A stretch of 64,000 nucleotides of DNA from Hyphomicrobium sp. (GTDB lineage Bacteria > Pseudomonadota > Alphaproteobacteria > Rhizobiales > Hyphomicrobiaceae). Both the position numbers and the translations under genes were made by a program. The DNA lies in NCBI RefSeq assembly GCF_019744875.1, contig NZ_JAIETU010000002.1:1348887-1412886 (forward strand), written 5' to 3'. Of the stretch, positions 8,774 to 17,162 are shown one piece after another. Positions within the stretch are counted from its first letter, which is position 1; every line of letters starts with the position of its first letter. The notes under the pieces are model-generated. The model was not told where the DNA came from and ran no database searches. It saw only the letters and a program-made list of their open reading frames with translations.

Positions 8774-9966
8774 TGAATTTGCTTGCCCCCGTCCCCAACG
8801 ATGCACCGACCATTTTGCGGAAGTCCGCCGTCTATTCCATCCTCGATGAAATCTGCCGCGACCTGGAGCTCAGCGAAACCCAGTTGGCCGATGCCAAGAC
8901 CAGTTACGAAGCCGTGGCAGATTGGCTGTCGGGAAGCACCAACCCAGTCTTGCGTGATCTCCGGCTCTATGCTCACGGATCCACGGGCTTGGGTACCAGC
9001 GTGAAGCCGCTGGGGCGTGAAGACTTCGACGTTGACGTTATCTGCTTGGTGAATGGATTCTCCGCCGCGGGATCGCCTGCCGAGCTCAAACGCCTGATTG
9101 GTGAACGCCTCCGTGAGAATGCTCGCTATGCCTCCATGTTGGAGGAGAAAAAGCGGTGTTGGCGATTGAACTACGCTCGGGAATTCCACTTGGACGTCTC
9201 GCCCACGATCATCAACGTCAAGTGCGCGAACGGCGGTGAATTGGTGCCTGATAAGAAGCTGCGGGAATGGAAGCCCACGAACCCCAGTGGTTATAAGGCC
9301 CTATTCGAGACCCGCGCGAGGCTTCAGCCGCGGCTCCACGAGCAGAAGAAGGCCTATGCCAATGACCGTGCCGAGGTGGTGCCGTTTCCGACCCAAATGA
9401 CCGGCAAGGGTATCCTGCGCCGTACGGTCCAGCTGCTCAAGCGGCACCGGGACACGCACTTCCAACACGTTACCGAGGAGGTGGCGCCCATCTCCATTGT
9501 CATCACGACCCTTGCAGCGCGGGCCTATGAATACTGCATCGGCATGTTCACCTTCGACACGGAGCTGGATGTTCTGGTCGCCGTCGTACGGATGATGCCT
9601 CATTTTATTGAAAAGCGTGGGGTGGGTGGGCGCATTGAGTTTTGGGTGCCAAATGAGACCACGGTGGGCGAGAACTTTGCCGACCGTTGGAATACCGAAC
9701 CGGCGCGAGTGAAGGCATTCTATGAATGGCATGGCAAGGCCCTTGCCGATTTCGAGAAGGCCGCTGCCATGGAAGGTATCGACCGCATTAGCCTCGTTTT
9801 GGAAGCAAGTCTTGGAAGTGTTGTTCGGCGGGTCATGGATCGACGAACGGATGCGATTACCTCCGCGCGGGGCGCGGGTAAATTGTTTGTCGGGACCACG
9901 GGCGGCTTGAGCCTCTCGGGCACGTCGAGTTCAGCCGTGCCGCGCAATACACATTTCGGAGACTAA
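8773..9966 (+). CDS. CBASS cyclic-oligonucleotide synthase (CD-NTase)
   Basis: A 397-residue nucleotidyltransferase of the cGAS/DncV-like superfamily. The helical start (residues 10-60) is followed by the signature HGS (Gly69, Ser70) and the metal-binding Asp86 and Asp88 (DFDVDV), with a third acidic residue Asp141 (FHLDVSP). These enzymes make cyclic di- or trinucleotides on phage infection. The CD-NTase clade and product cannot be assigned by eye. It overlaps capV and lies 2 bases before the E2-like gene: one operon. GGAG lies shortly before the ATG at 8773. Confidence 0.9.
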   Translation: MNLLAPVPNDAPTILRKSAVYSILDEICRDLELSETQLADAKTSYEAVADWLSGSTNPVLRDLRLYAHGSTGLGTSVKPLGREDFDVDVICLVNGFSAAGSPAELKRLIGERLRENARYASMLEEKKRCWRLNYAREFHLDVSPTIINVKCANGGELVPDKKLREWKPTNPSGYKALFETRARLQPRLHEQKKAYANDRAEVVPFPTQMTGKGILRRTVQLLKRHRDTHFQHVTEEVAPISIVITTLAARAYEYCIGMFTFDTELDVLVAVVRMMPHFIEKRGVGGRIEFWVPNETTVGENFADRWNTEPARVKAFYEWHGKALADFEKAAAMEGIDRISLVLEASLGSVVRRVMDRRTDAITSARGAGKLFVGTTGGLSLSGTSSSAVPRNTHFGD

Positions 9967-9968
9967 TC

Positions 9969-10451
9969 ATGCCAAAGTGGGGGGAACGGCCAGATTTGAC
10001 CCCTGCACAGCAATACCTGTTTTTGAAGAACGGCCAGGTTGGGAATGGCACGGGCTTTCTGGATGCAACCGGGCTCGTTTGGGAATACAAGGAACGTCCT
10101 ACGCCACTCAGCCGAGAGTACACGGTACGGATCGAGTATAAGCGCGGGGGGATCCCCCAGGTTTTCATCAAGGATCCCGATATCACCGTGTTGGCCGGCG
10201 ATCGGGCGGAGGACATCCCCCATATTTATAAGGACCCGCTCTGCCTCTGTCTTTATCTGCCGGGATCAGGAGAGTGGGACGGGAAGATGAGGATCGACCA
10301 GACGTTGGTGCGATGGACGTCGGTCTGGTTGTTCTTTTTTGAAGAATGGCTCGCTTCGAATGATTGGAAGGGTGGAGGTGTTCACCCAGACAGGGATCGT
10401 CGCTCCCATAAAAACCGCCGTGAGAGACGGACTGCACAACGCGTGGGATAG
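9969..10451 (+). CDS. CBASS stand-alone E2-like protein
   Basis: A 160-residue protein. Residues 85-140 match the E2-like domain of CBASS type II: PLCLCLYLPGSGEW with candidate catalytic Cys94 (or Cys92), then a Trp-rich helix RWTSVWLFFFEEW and GGGVHP. In full type II systems this domain is fused to an E1 and modifies the CD-NTase C-terminus to prime it. Here there is no E1 and no JAB protease, matching the short E2-only arrangement. The CD-NTase ends RNTHFGD, a candidate tail for conjugation. Confidence 0.8.
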   Translation: MPKWGERPDLTPAQQYLFLKNGQVGNGTGFLDATGLVWEYKERPTPLSREYTVRIEYKRGGIPQVFIKDPDITVLAGDRAEDIPHIYKDPLCLCLYLPGSGEWDGKMRIDQTLVRWTSVWLFFFEEWLASNDWKGGGVHPDRDRRSHKNRRERRTAQRVG

Positions 10452-10578
10452 TTTGAGATTCGGATTGCCGCTCTTCACGAGAGCCTGCCAATCTCTATCG
10501 AGACTTATAGTCCTCTCACAGAATATTATTCCTATGGTGCTAGATGGTGAGAGCAGGAAGTGCGCCAGTCATGGCTCG

Positions 10579-10610
10579 AATATCGGAATAATGCATTTAT
10601 CGGCATAACG
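10579..10610. repeat. right terminal inverted repeat of the element
   Basis: Contains two direct copies of the word TATCGG-N-ATAA (10581-10591 and 10599-10609) and pairs in inverted orientation with the left end at 2025-2065. The phosphatase coding frame resumes immediately beyond 10610. Confidence 0.65.
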
Positions 10611-11267
10611 TTCGACCAATTTTGGAGAAGCCCCGTGAGGACCGGCTGAGACGATTGGGTGATGGCCTACGACGATCTTCCAGACGGCCGAACTGCTGCG
10701 CAGGCACGACTCAAGCCAAGAGAACTGCTCATCAGGGTCCGTTCCGCTTATCCATCTGCTCCAAACGCTAGGCTGTTGCGAAACAAGCGGCGTCGTATCG
10801 AGATAGAAAAATTCCGCTTCGGTAATAGGCGCAATTGGCTCGATGCGCCGGTAGTAAGCCGATGGCATCATCCAACGCCGACTTTTTTCCGAGTACTCGA
10901 TCTGCGCGGCGACGCTTCCTTTGTGGTCGTGATTTCCAAGTATTGCATACCATGGACACCCAAGCGCCACGGGATCGTAGACCCTCTCATAGCTGTTCAG
11001 CCACGCTTCATCGATGGGATCGCTGACGCCCCGAGGGTAAAAATTGTCACCAACCGAAGCTACGAACCTGGGAGGCGCATACGAGGTGGCATTCTTCATT
11101 GCCGCTGCCACAAGGCGCTGCCCTACTGAGCCGGAATCCCCCCAGTCCCCGATGATCAAAAAGTTCAAATCCGAAGATTTTGGTCGCCCGATTGACTGCC
11201 GTCCGACTGCCACTGAAGCAGAGGCAGCCAAGGCGCCCCCAACAAAGTGCCGGCGTGTGATGGCCAC
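10611..11267 (-). pseudogene. purple acid phosphatase, N-terminal fragment with TAT signal
   Basis: Starts at GTG 11267, with GAGGA about 7 bases upstream. The leader is a twin-arginine signal (TRRHFVGGALAAS). Metallophosphatase motifs follow: GDWGDSG, VGDNFYPRGV, LGNHDHKG, then VVGHHPIVSAGPHG. Right after SPKLVER the frame enters the right end of the inserted element and stops about 10 codons later. The missing C-terminus, with the last metal-binding motif GHDHN, is at 1747-2024. The truncated product lacks part of the active site. It lies downstream of the RND pump cluster on the same strand. Confidence 0.87.
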
Positions 11268-11346
11268 AGGAGTATCCTCGCACAGTTGAATAGCTGTTAA
11301 ATTCGGCCAGCGCGAGACTACGGATCGCAACTGCGGACGGGCTTCA

Positions 11347-11598
11347 CTAACACTTGAAGCGACTTCCGAACCGAAAGCCAGCCGCTCCTTTGCCCTCGCA
11401 CTGATCGTTGCCAAGATGTCGATGAGGCACGGTAACGTCGAAAGTGGCGCGCCTCACGCAGGGACCTTTCGCGCAGTGACCAAAGCCGACGGTGAGTGGG
11501 GTACCGGTGCGCCACGGAATTTCCTGGCTGTAAGCAGATGGCGTTGAAAATGAGATAGCTGCGCCTAAGACAGCAACGGCGGGAAGACAATTCATCAT
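11347..11598 (-). CDS. small exported cysteine-containing protein
   Basis: An 83-residue product with a Sec signal peptide (MMNCLPAVAVLGAAISFSTP, cleavage near SAYSQ). The mature part has four cysteines (GHCAKGPC, QCEGKG, RFKC at the end) and ends in GFRFGSRFKC. It is the last small gene of the metal-pump cluster before the broken phosphatase. A periplasmic metal-related role is possible from context only; no family recognised. Confidence 0.55.
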   Translation of the reverse strand: MMNCLPAVAVLGAAISFSTPSAYSQEIPWRTGTPLTVGFGHCAKGPCVRRATFDVTVPHRHLGNDQCEGKGAAGFRFGSRFKC

Positions 11599-11607
11599 GA
11601 CGACGTT

Positions 11608-11805
11608 TCACTCTTTGAAGGGGATACCAGCAGCGCTATGGGCCGTTTCGGGCCGAGGCGGCTTGGTAGGCGTGGTCAGGCGACTAACAATTTCCGAATG
11701 AGTATCCGGCTGTTTCAATGCCCAGACGGCGATAGCCCACGCGACAGCTGAGATAAGCATCGGCCAAACAAATTGGAGCAGCGTGCCGACGGTAGCGGTG
11801 CTCAT
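11608..11805 (-). CDS. small single-pass membrane protein
   Basis: A 65-residue protein: MSTATVGTLL, one transmembrane helix (about residues 8-28, FVWPMLISAVAWAIAVWAL), then a Pro-rich cytoplasmic or periplasmic tail. Its ATG overlaps the stop of the DUF3240 gene by 4 bases, so it belongs to the RND pump operon. Function unknown; the position suggests an accessory of the pump. Confidence 0.6.
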   Translation of the reverse strand: MSTATVGTLLQFVWPMLISAVAWAIAVWALKQPDTHSEIVSRLTTPTKPPRPETAHSAAGIPFKE

Positions 11806-12185
11806 GATGCCGTCTTCTCTGCCAGGGTCTCGCCTTGCGAGAGAATCAGGTCTAACTCCCGTTCGCCTTTCGTACGTTTCAGCTGACCGAATTCCGTAAC
11901 GGGCTCGACCCAATACGTCAGGTGCGGCAGTGGAACCTTCTCAGCAATATCTTCCAACAATGCCGCGATCTTCTCGCGGGGAAGTACCGCCACGAGAATG
12001 GTACGCTTCACACGTCCGCGAACTCGCTCGCTTGGTGACGCGCTGCCAAAGCTGGAGCCATGCCCTTCGCCAAGCCATGTCGTGAAGCCGGCGATCGGGG
12101 GATCCACGTTCAACATCAAGTCGACGATGGGATCGTTGCCGGATGAGGGATAGACGAGGGTGAGCTTGCAAAGGGATTGATCCAT
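11802..12185 (-). CDS. DUF3240 family protein, metal-efflux associated
   Basis: A 127-residue protein starting MDQSLCKLTLVYPSS, the pattern of DUF3240. It has a ferredoxin-like fold with the segment GFTTWLGEGHG and a repeat-like second half with KRTILVAVLPREKIAALLEDI. The family accompanies Czc/Cus-type pumps and is thought to act as a small metal-sensing or pump-modulating protein, related in fold to P-II proteins. Its start overlaps the 3' end of the pump gene by 70 bases, which is longer than usual. Confidence 0.75.
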   Translation of the reverse strand: MDQSLCKLTLVYPSSGNDPIVDLMLNVDPPIAGFTTWLGEGHGSSFGSASPSERVRGRVKRTILVAVLPREKIAALLEDIAEKVPLPHLTYWVEPVTEFGQLKRTKGERELDLILSQGETLAEKTAS

Positions 12186-15100
12186 TTGACGGTTCCAACT
12201 TCAAGTTCTGTGTCATTGGTTTTCACGCCGAAGCGGCGGAAAAGAATGGGAAGGAGGATGAGCGTCAGTGCAGTCGAAGTAATCAGACCGCCAATGACGA
12301 CAATCGCGAGGGGCTTTTGGATTTCCGATCCAGGTCCATCGGCAAACAGAAGCGGCACGAGGCCGAACGCCGCGATGCTGGCGGTCATCATCACCGGCCG
12401 CAGGCGACGCATCGAGCCTTCGAAAACCACGTCGCGAAGACTCATGCCGGAGGCAATGAGCTCATTGAAGTGACTGACCAGAACGAGGCCATTCAGAACG
12501 GCTATACCGAGCAGTGCGATGAATCCTACAGAGGCCGGAACCGAGAGATATTCGCCCGATATCCAGAGGGCTAGAACTCCGCCGACTAGCGCGAACGGTA
12601 CATTCGCCAATATAAGCAGAGACTGCCGGATAGAGCGCAGCGTGGCGAACAGGACACCAAAGATGAGTGCAATGGCGATCGGAACGACAATCGAAAGTCG
12701 GGTGGCAGCGCGCCGCTGATTTTCGAATTGACCGCCCCACACCAGCCGATAGCCTTGGGGTAGCGTGACCTGTTCGGCGACGGCGCGCTGAGCTTCGTCC
12801 ACAAATCCCACGAGATCGCGACCCGCGACGTAACCCTGAACGATCGCGAATCTCGACGCGTCCTCACGGTCGATTTTCACTGGTCCAGCGACACGAATAA
12901 GTTTCGCCACATCGCCGATGCGAACAAGTCCCCCGTCGCCTGCCGCTAACTGGGTGGCGGAGAAGATCTCCGGCGAATCGCGTACTGAATCGGCGCCGCG
13001 AATGACAATTTGGGTTCGGCGGCCGGGTTCGGCCACAAGCCCTGCCGAAGTGCCTTCAAGGACAGCCCGCAGCTCGTCTTGAACCTTGCTTGCGGACAGG
13101 CCGGTCCGGCCAGCGGCCAAGCGGTCGACGTTGATCTGAAGATAATCGACGCTGTCATTTGCGACTGTTGAGACTTCGGATGCTCCTTTGATCTCTGCAA
13201 GCGTTGACTGTATTTGGCCGGCGAGGTTGGAGAGTATTTTCAAATCGGGCCCAAAGATCTTGATGGCCAGATCACCGCGCGCACCGGTCAGCATTTCGGC
13301 CGTACGCATTTCAATCGGTTGGGTGAAAGCAAATTCAACACCTGGCAGATCGGCCATGGCTTCGCGCAACTGCTCGACCAGCCATGTTTTGTCCGGAACG
13401 CGCCACTGGCTCTTCGGCTTCAAGACCATGAACGTATCGGTCTCGTTAGGGCCCATGGGATCGAGACCCAACTCATCGGAGCCAACGCGAGCGACGATGC
13501 GCTCAATTTCGGGCACTTTTTCTATGAGCGCCCTCTGGATCAGAAGGTCGCCATCGATACTCGCTTGCAGATTGATCGACGGATGCTTGGTGATCTGCAT
13601 GATTACAGCACCCTCGTCCATCGTCGGCATGAAGGTCTTGCCGATGGCACCGTAGGCAACCAGCACGAGCGCGATGCCCGCCGCTGCAACGGCATACACG
13701 GGAAGCGGAAAAGCCAAGCAAGCCTTGAGAAGCGGGCGGTAGCCGCGATTGAGCAGCCGCATCAGCAGTGGCTCGGAATGCTGACCGGTTTTCAGTACGA
13801 AGGACGCCAGGACGGGAATGAGCGTCAGAGACAGGACCAGGGAACCGCTGAGGGCAAATATGATCGTCAAAGCGACGGGACCAAAGAGCTTGCCTTCGAG
13901 GCCCTGCAACGAAAGGAGCGGAAGAAACACGAGGCAGATGATGAAAATGCCTGCAGTAACCGGTGTCGCGACTTCGCTCGCGGCCTGATAGATCGAATGC
14001 AGCTTCGGGACTGAGGAGCTCTCGCCGCAAACTTGGAGCCTCTCGACAGTGTTCTCGACGACTACGACAGCCGCGTCGACGATGAGGCCGATGGCGATGG
14101 CGAGACCGCCCAAACTCATAAGATTGGCCGACATTCCGAAAAACTGCATCATGACGAACGTCACAAGAGCAGCGAAAGGCAGCGTCACGGCAACAACGAG
14201 CGCTGCCCGCAGATTGCCGAGAAAGGCCAACAAAAGGATCACCACGAGGATCGTGGCTTCCATGAGAGCTTTTGTGACCGTACCTACGGCACTCGTGATG
14301 AGATCGGATCGGTCATAGAAGACGTCCAGACGGACCCCTTCGGGGAGGCTTGGCTTCAGGTCCGCAAGACGCTGGCGAACGGCTGATACGATTGCGCTCG
14401 CGTCGGCGCCACGTAGGGATAGCACAAGCCCCTGCACGGCCTCGCCTTCGCCGTCCTTGGTGACCGCGCCATAGCGCGTCAAGCTGCCGATACGGACTTT
14501 GGCAACATCGCTCAGCCGCAGTACGCGAGAACCGTTCATTTTCAGAACGATTTGCTCCAGATCTCTTGGCGTCTGAATGGCGCCTTCGGCCCTTACGACG
14601 AGTGCCTTTTCGCCCTCACTGAGACGTCCCGCTCCGTCGTTCCTGTTGCCTGCATCAATGGCAGCCACCAGGTCCGCGACGCCGAGACCTGCAGCAGCAA
14701 GGGCTGCTCCATCTGGACTGACTTCAAACGTCCTGACCATGCCTCCGAGGGTATTGACGTCGGCTACCCCAGGAATGGTGCGCAATGCTGGGCGGATGGT
14801 CCAATCGAGAAGGCTCCGCCGCTCTTCGAGGTTGAGATCGCCGCCTTCTATCGTAAACATGAAGACATCGGACAGCGGCGTCGAAACAGGGGCCAGTCCG
14901 CCGGTGACGGTTGCCGGAAGATCTCCGCGAACGCTAGCCAAGCGTTCACTGACCTGTTGGCGTGCCCAATAGATATCGGTACCATCAATAAAATCGAGGG
15001 TGATATCCGCAACCGCGTATTTAGCAGCGGAGCGCAGGATCGTCTGGCCAGGGATGCCGAGCAGCTCCATTTCGATTGGCGTAATGACTCGCGTCTCGAC

Positions 15101-15280
15101 TTCTTCCGGTGTCATACCCGGTGCCTTCATAATCATCTTCACTTGCACGGGCGAGATGTTGGGAAAGGCATCTATCGGGATGGTGCGGAAGGCGAAAGCT
15201 CCACCTCCGGCCAAAAGACCGTAAACGAGCAGCACGAACAGCCGTTGCGTGAGGGAGAACTCGATCAATCGTCGGAGCAT
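12116..15280 (-). CDS. heavy-metal RND efflux pump (CzcA/CusA family)
   Basis: A 1054-residue inner-membrane RND transporter of normal length. The N-terminus is MLRRLIEFSLTQRLFVLL, with 12 predicted helices in two halves and two large periplasmic loops. The TM4 motif reads AIGLIVDAAVVVVEN, closer to the Cus-like AIG-x3-DAA pattern than to the DFG-DGA pattern of Czc pumps, so the metal (monovalent copper/silver or divalent) is uncertain. It pairs with the adaptor gene 3 bases upstream. No outer-membrane channel gene is in the window. The C-terminal 23 codons overlap the DUF3240 gene. Confidence 0.9.
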   Translation of the reverse strand: MLRRLIEFSLTQRLFVLLVYGLLAGGGAFAFRTIPIDAFPNISPVQVKMIMKAPGMTPEEVETRVITPIEMELLGIPGQTILRSAAKYAVADITLDFIDGTDIYWARQQVSERLASVRGDLPATVTGGLAPVSTPLSDVFMFTIEGGDLNLEERRSLLDWTIRPALRTIPGVADVNTLGGMVRTFEVSPDGAALAAAGLGVADLVAAIDAGNRNDGAGRLSEGEKALVVRAEGAIQTPRDLEQIVLKMNGSRVLRLSDVAKVRIGSLTRYGAVTKDGEGEAVQGLVLSLRGADASAIVSAVRQRLADLKPSLPEGVRLDVFYDRSDLITSAVGTVTKALMEATILVVILLLAFLGNLRAALVVAVTLPFAALVTFVMMQFFGMSANLMSLGGLAIAIGLIVDAAVVVVENTVERLQVCGESSSVPKLHSIYQAASEVATPVTAGIFIICLVFLPLLSLQGLEGKLFGPVALTIIFALSGSLVLSLTLIPVLASFVLKTGQHSEPLLMRLLNRGYRPLLKACLAFPLPVYAVAAAGIALVLVAYGAIGKTFMPTMDEGAVIMQITKHPSINLQASIDGDLLIQRALIEKVPEIERIVARVGSDELGLDPMGPNETDTFMVLKPKSQWRVPDKTWLVEQLREAMADLPGVEFAFTQPIEMRTAEMLTGARGDLAIKIFGPDLKILSNLAGQIQSTLAEIKGASEVSTVANDSVDYLQINVDRLAAGRTGLSASKVQDELRAVLEGTSAGLVAEPGRRTQIVIRGADSVRDSPEIFSATQLAAGDGGLVRIGDVAKLIRVAGPVKIDREDASRFAIVQGYVAGRDLVGFVDEAQRAVAEQVTLPQGYRLVWGGQFENQRRAATRLSIVVPIAIALIFGVLFATLRSIRQSLLILANVPFALVGGVLALWISGEYLSVPASVGFIALLGIAVLNGLVLVSHFNELIASGMSLRDVVFEGSMRRLRPVMMTASIAAFGLVPLLFADGPGSEIQKPLAIVVIGGLITSTALTLILLPILFRRFGVKTNDTELEVGTVKWINPFASSPSSIPHPATIPSST

Positions 15281-15283
15281 GCC

Positions 15284-16339
15284 TTAGTTTCCCGCCAGCA
15301 TCTGTTCGAGCTGCGGCAAACCGCTCGCTGCCACCTGGGCGTCAGTCTGGATCGCACCGGTAATGGTCGCGCCGATCGGAGATTTTCCGCGCAGTGCGAC
15401 GGGTACGAGCGTGAAGCCGTGGTCTTTGCGAACAAAGACACCGTGCTGGTTGTCGACTAGCGCCACTGCTCTTAAAGGCACCGTGATGGCACCCGAAACA
15501 GCCGGCCGTTGGATGCTGAGTGACACCATTTGCCCTGGCAAGAGCTCGGAATTGGCAGGCAAGCTGGCAAGCAGCATTGCGGAGCGAGTCAGCCGATCAA
15601 GTGATCCACCGAGCGAAACCACGCGCCCTTCGGGGCCATCCACAACTTGCACCCGGTCGCCGAGCTTGATCTGCGCCACGATCGCAGCCGGGACTTGAGC
15701 TTCGACCCATAGGGAGTCGGTCGTATCAATGCTGACTGCGGCAGACATGGCAGGAACCATGTCACCTGGCATGGCACGGGCTTCCACGACAGTGCCATCG
15801 GCAGGCGCAGGTATTATATAGTTTCCTCCATCCCCGCGAATGATCTCATTGAGGGACGCCGTGCGCTTGAGCTGCGCAATAACCGCCCGAACCTTTGCAA
15901 CCTGAGCGTCCGCTTCTGCGGCGAGCGTCGAGCTTTGAAAACCTTTGTCGACCAGTGACCGCTTACGCTGGGCGATCGCCTCTGCCAGCTGTAGCTCAGC
16001 TTCCGATTGAGCAAGTTGGCTCAGGGCTTCGAGAAACTCGCGGCTAGAAATTGTGGCAAGCGGCGTTCCTTTGGTAACGCGCTGTCCGGGCAGGACGTGA
16101 ACCTGAATGACTGTGCCCCCAAACGGCGCAGTTGCAACGAGACGAGAATTCATCGGCGGCACAACAGTGCCAGGCAGCACCGCGACAGGCTCTGTGATCG
16201 CAGGACGAACCGCCTCGACCTTGATTTCCATCCGCTCGACCTGTTCGCGCGTAATGGTCACGTCGTTGGCCTGCGCCATGGTCGGCATCAGGATCGAGGC
16301 CAAGATGAGAAGTGGAGTGAGCAGGTCAGGTGCAGACAT
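15284..16339 (-). CDS. RND efflux periplasmic adaptor (CzcB/CusB-like)
   Basis: A 351-residue membrane-fusion protein. The signal peptide ends near MAQA-N. A lipoyl-like hairpin (ATAPFGGTVIQVHVLPGQRV) is followed by a coiled coil (about residues 100-160, EALSQLAQSEAELQLAEAIA), then beta-barrel domains with DRVQVVDGPEGRV. The start ATG 16339 is preferred over 16369 because it has GAGG about 9 bases upstream and opens a clean signal peptide. It links the inner-membrane pump to an outer channel encoded elsewhere. The promoter lies in the gap shared with the response regulator. Confidence 0.87.
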   Translation of the reverse strand: MSAPDLLTPLLILASILMPTMAQANDVTITREQVERMEIKVEAVRPAITEPVAVLPGTVVPPMNSRLVATAPFGGTVIQVHVLPGQRVTKGTPLATISSREFLEALSQLAQSEAELQLAEAIAQRKRSLVDKGFQSSTLAAEADAQVAKVRAVIAQLKRTASLNEIIRGDGGNYIIPAPADGTVVEARAMPGDMVPAMSAAVSIDTTDSLWVEAQVPAAIVAQIKLGDRVQVVDGPEGRVVSLGGSLDRLTRSAMLLASLPANSELLPGQMVSLSIQRPAVSGAITVPLRAVALVDNQHGVFVRKDHGFTLVPVALRGKSPIGATITGAIQTDAQVAASGLPQLEQMLAGN

Positions 16340-16453
16340 GGACAAGGCCCTCGAGCTGCAGGATTGCATTGCCCGGGGTGTGACTTGCCCACCTGAAAGG
16401 GATCTGAACGCAAGCTGGCAACTGTCTGAAACAGCATTTCAGGCCGAATTCAG

Positions 16454-17152
16454 GTGCATCGTGATAGATATCCCTCAGAACGGTCGCGGGAGGGTTCCAT
16501 TCGCGTTTTGCTGGTTGAGGACGATGACGACATTGCCGGGAGGCTGATTGCGGGTCTCGTTCCCGCCGGCTTCACCGTGGACCGGGCTGACAATGGCGCG
16601 GACGGCTACGCCATGGGCGCGGACGAAGCCTACGACGCAGCAATCCTCGATCTCGGTTTGCCAGAAATGCAAGGGCTCGATGTGCTGAAGCGCTGGCGCG
16701 CAGAGCAGCGAAAGGTTCCAGTGCTCATTTTGACCGCGCGAGGTACCTGGTCCGAAAAGGTCGATGGGCTCAATGCAGGTGCAGACGACTACATCACCAA
16801 GCCATTCCATGTTCCCGAAGTCGCCGCTCGGTTGAAGGCTCTCATCCGGCGCTCATCAGGGCTGGCAAGCGCAATGCTGACCCACCGGGGTATTGTTTTC
16901 GATACAGGCGCAAACCGGGTTTCGCTCAACGGTGAAAACGTCGACTTGACGGCGCGGGAGCTGAAGATGCTCAATTACTTTATGCACCGGATAGGGCGCG
17001 TGGTATCCCAATCGGAACTTACGGAACACCTCTACGCGCTTGAGGATAGTCGAGAGTCGAACACCATCGAAGTTTATGTTAGCCGCCTCCGTCGCAAGTT
17101 CGGCTCTGATCTCATCACCACGATCCGTGGTCTCGGCTACCGCATGGAATAG
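16454..17152 (+). CDS. OmpR-family response regulator
   Basis: A receiver domain (IRVLLVEDDDDIAG, phospho-acceptor Asp66 in ILDLGLP, conserved Lys in ITKPF) is joined to a C-terminal winged helix (ELKMLNYFMHRIGRVVSQSEL ... YVSRLRRKFG, quoted in part). GTG 16454 is the longest start and has a weak site. The family start matches ATT 16496, which has GGGAGG 7 bases upstream and could be a rare ATT initiation. It is divergent from the RND operon, which it probably controls together with the kinase that follows. Confidence 0.85.
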   Translation: MHRDRYPSERSREGSIRVLLVEDDDDIAGRLIAGLVPAGFTVDRADNGADGYAMGADEAYDAAILDLGLPEMQGLDVLKRWRAEQRKVPVLILTARGTWSEKVDGLNAGADDYITKPFHVPEVAARLKALIRRSSGLASAMLTHRGIVFDTGANRVSLNGENVDLTARELKMLNYFMHRIGRVVSQSELTEHLYALEDSRESNTIEVYVSRLRRKFGSDLITTIRGLGYRME

Positions 17153-17162
17153 CGCTGTGCGA

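Larger units (their letters stand above)
2025..10610. mobile_element. RIT-type element carrying a CBASS defence operon
   Basis: An 8.6-kb unit inserted inside a purple acid phosphatase gene. Boundaries are inferred from two facts: the phosphatase frame breaks at both sides, and the two ends carry related sequence in inverted orientation (2025-2065 and 10579-10610). Contents in order: a small coiled-coil/winged-helix protein, three overlapping tyrosine recombinases (the Recombinase-In-Trio arrangement), an ImmA-like peptidase with XRE regulator, a DUF2188 protein, and CapV/CD-NTase/E2. The trio is the only recombination machinery in the unit, so it probably moved the whole unit (inference). 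Exact target duplication cannot be set; a 2-4-base shared CG or AACG is possible. Confidence 0.75.

Noticed and set aside
13214..14014. Long plus-strand frame opposite the RND pump
   Set aside because: Shadow of the pump gene; Gln/Arg/Asp-rich with no domain.
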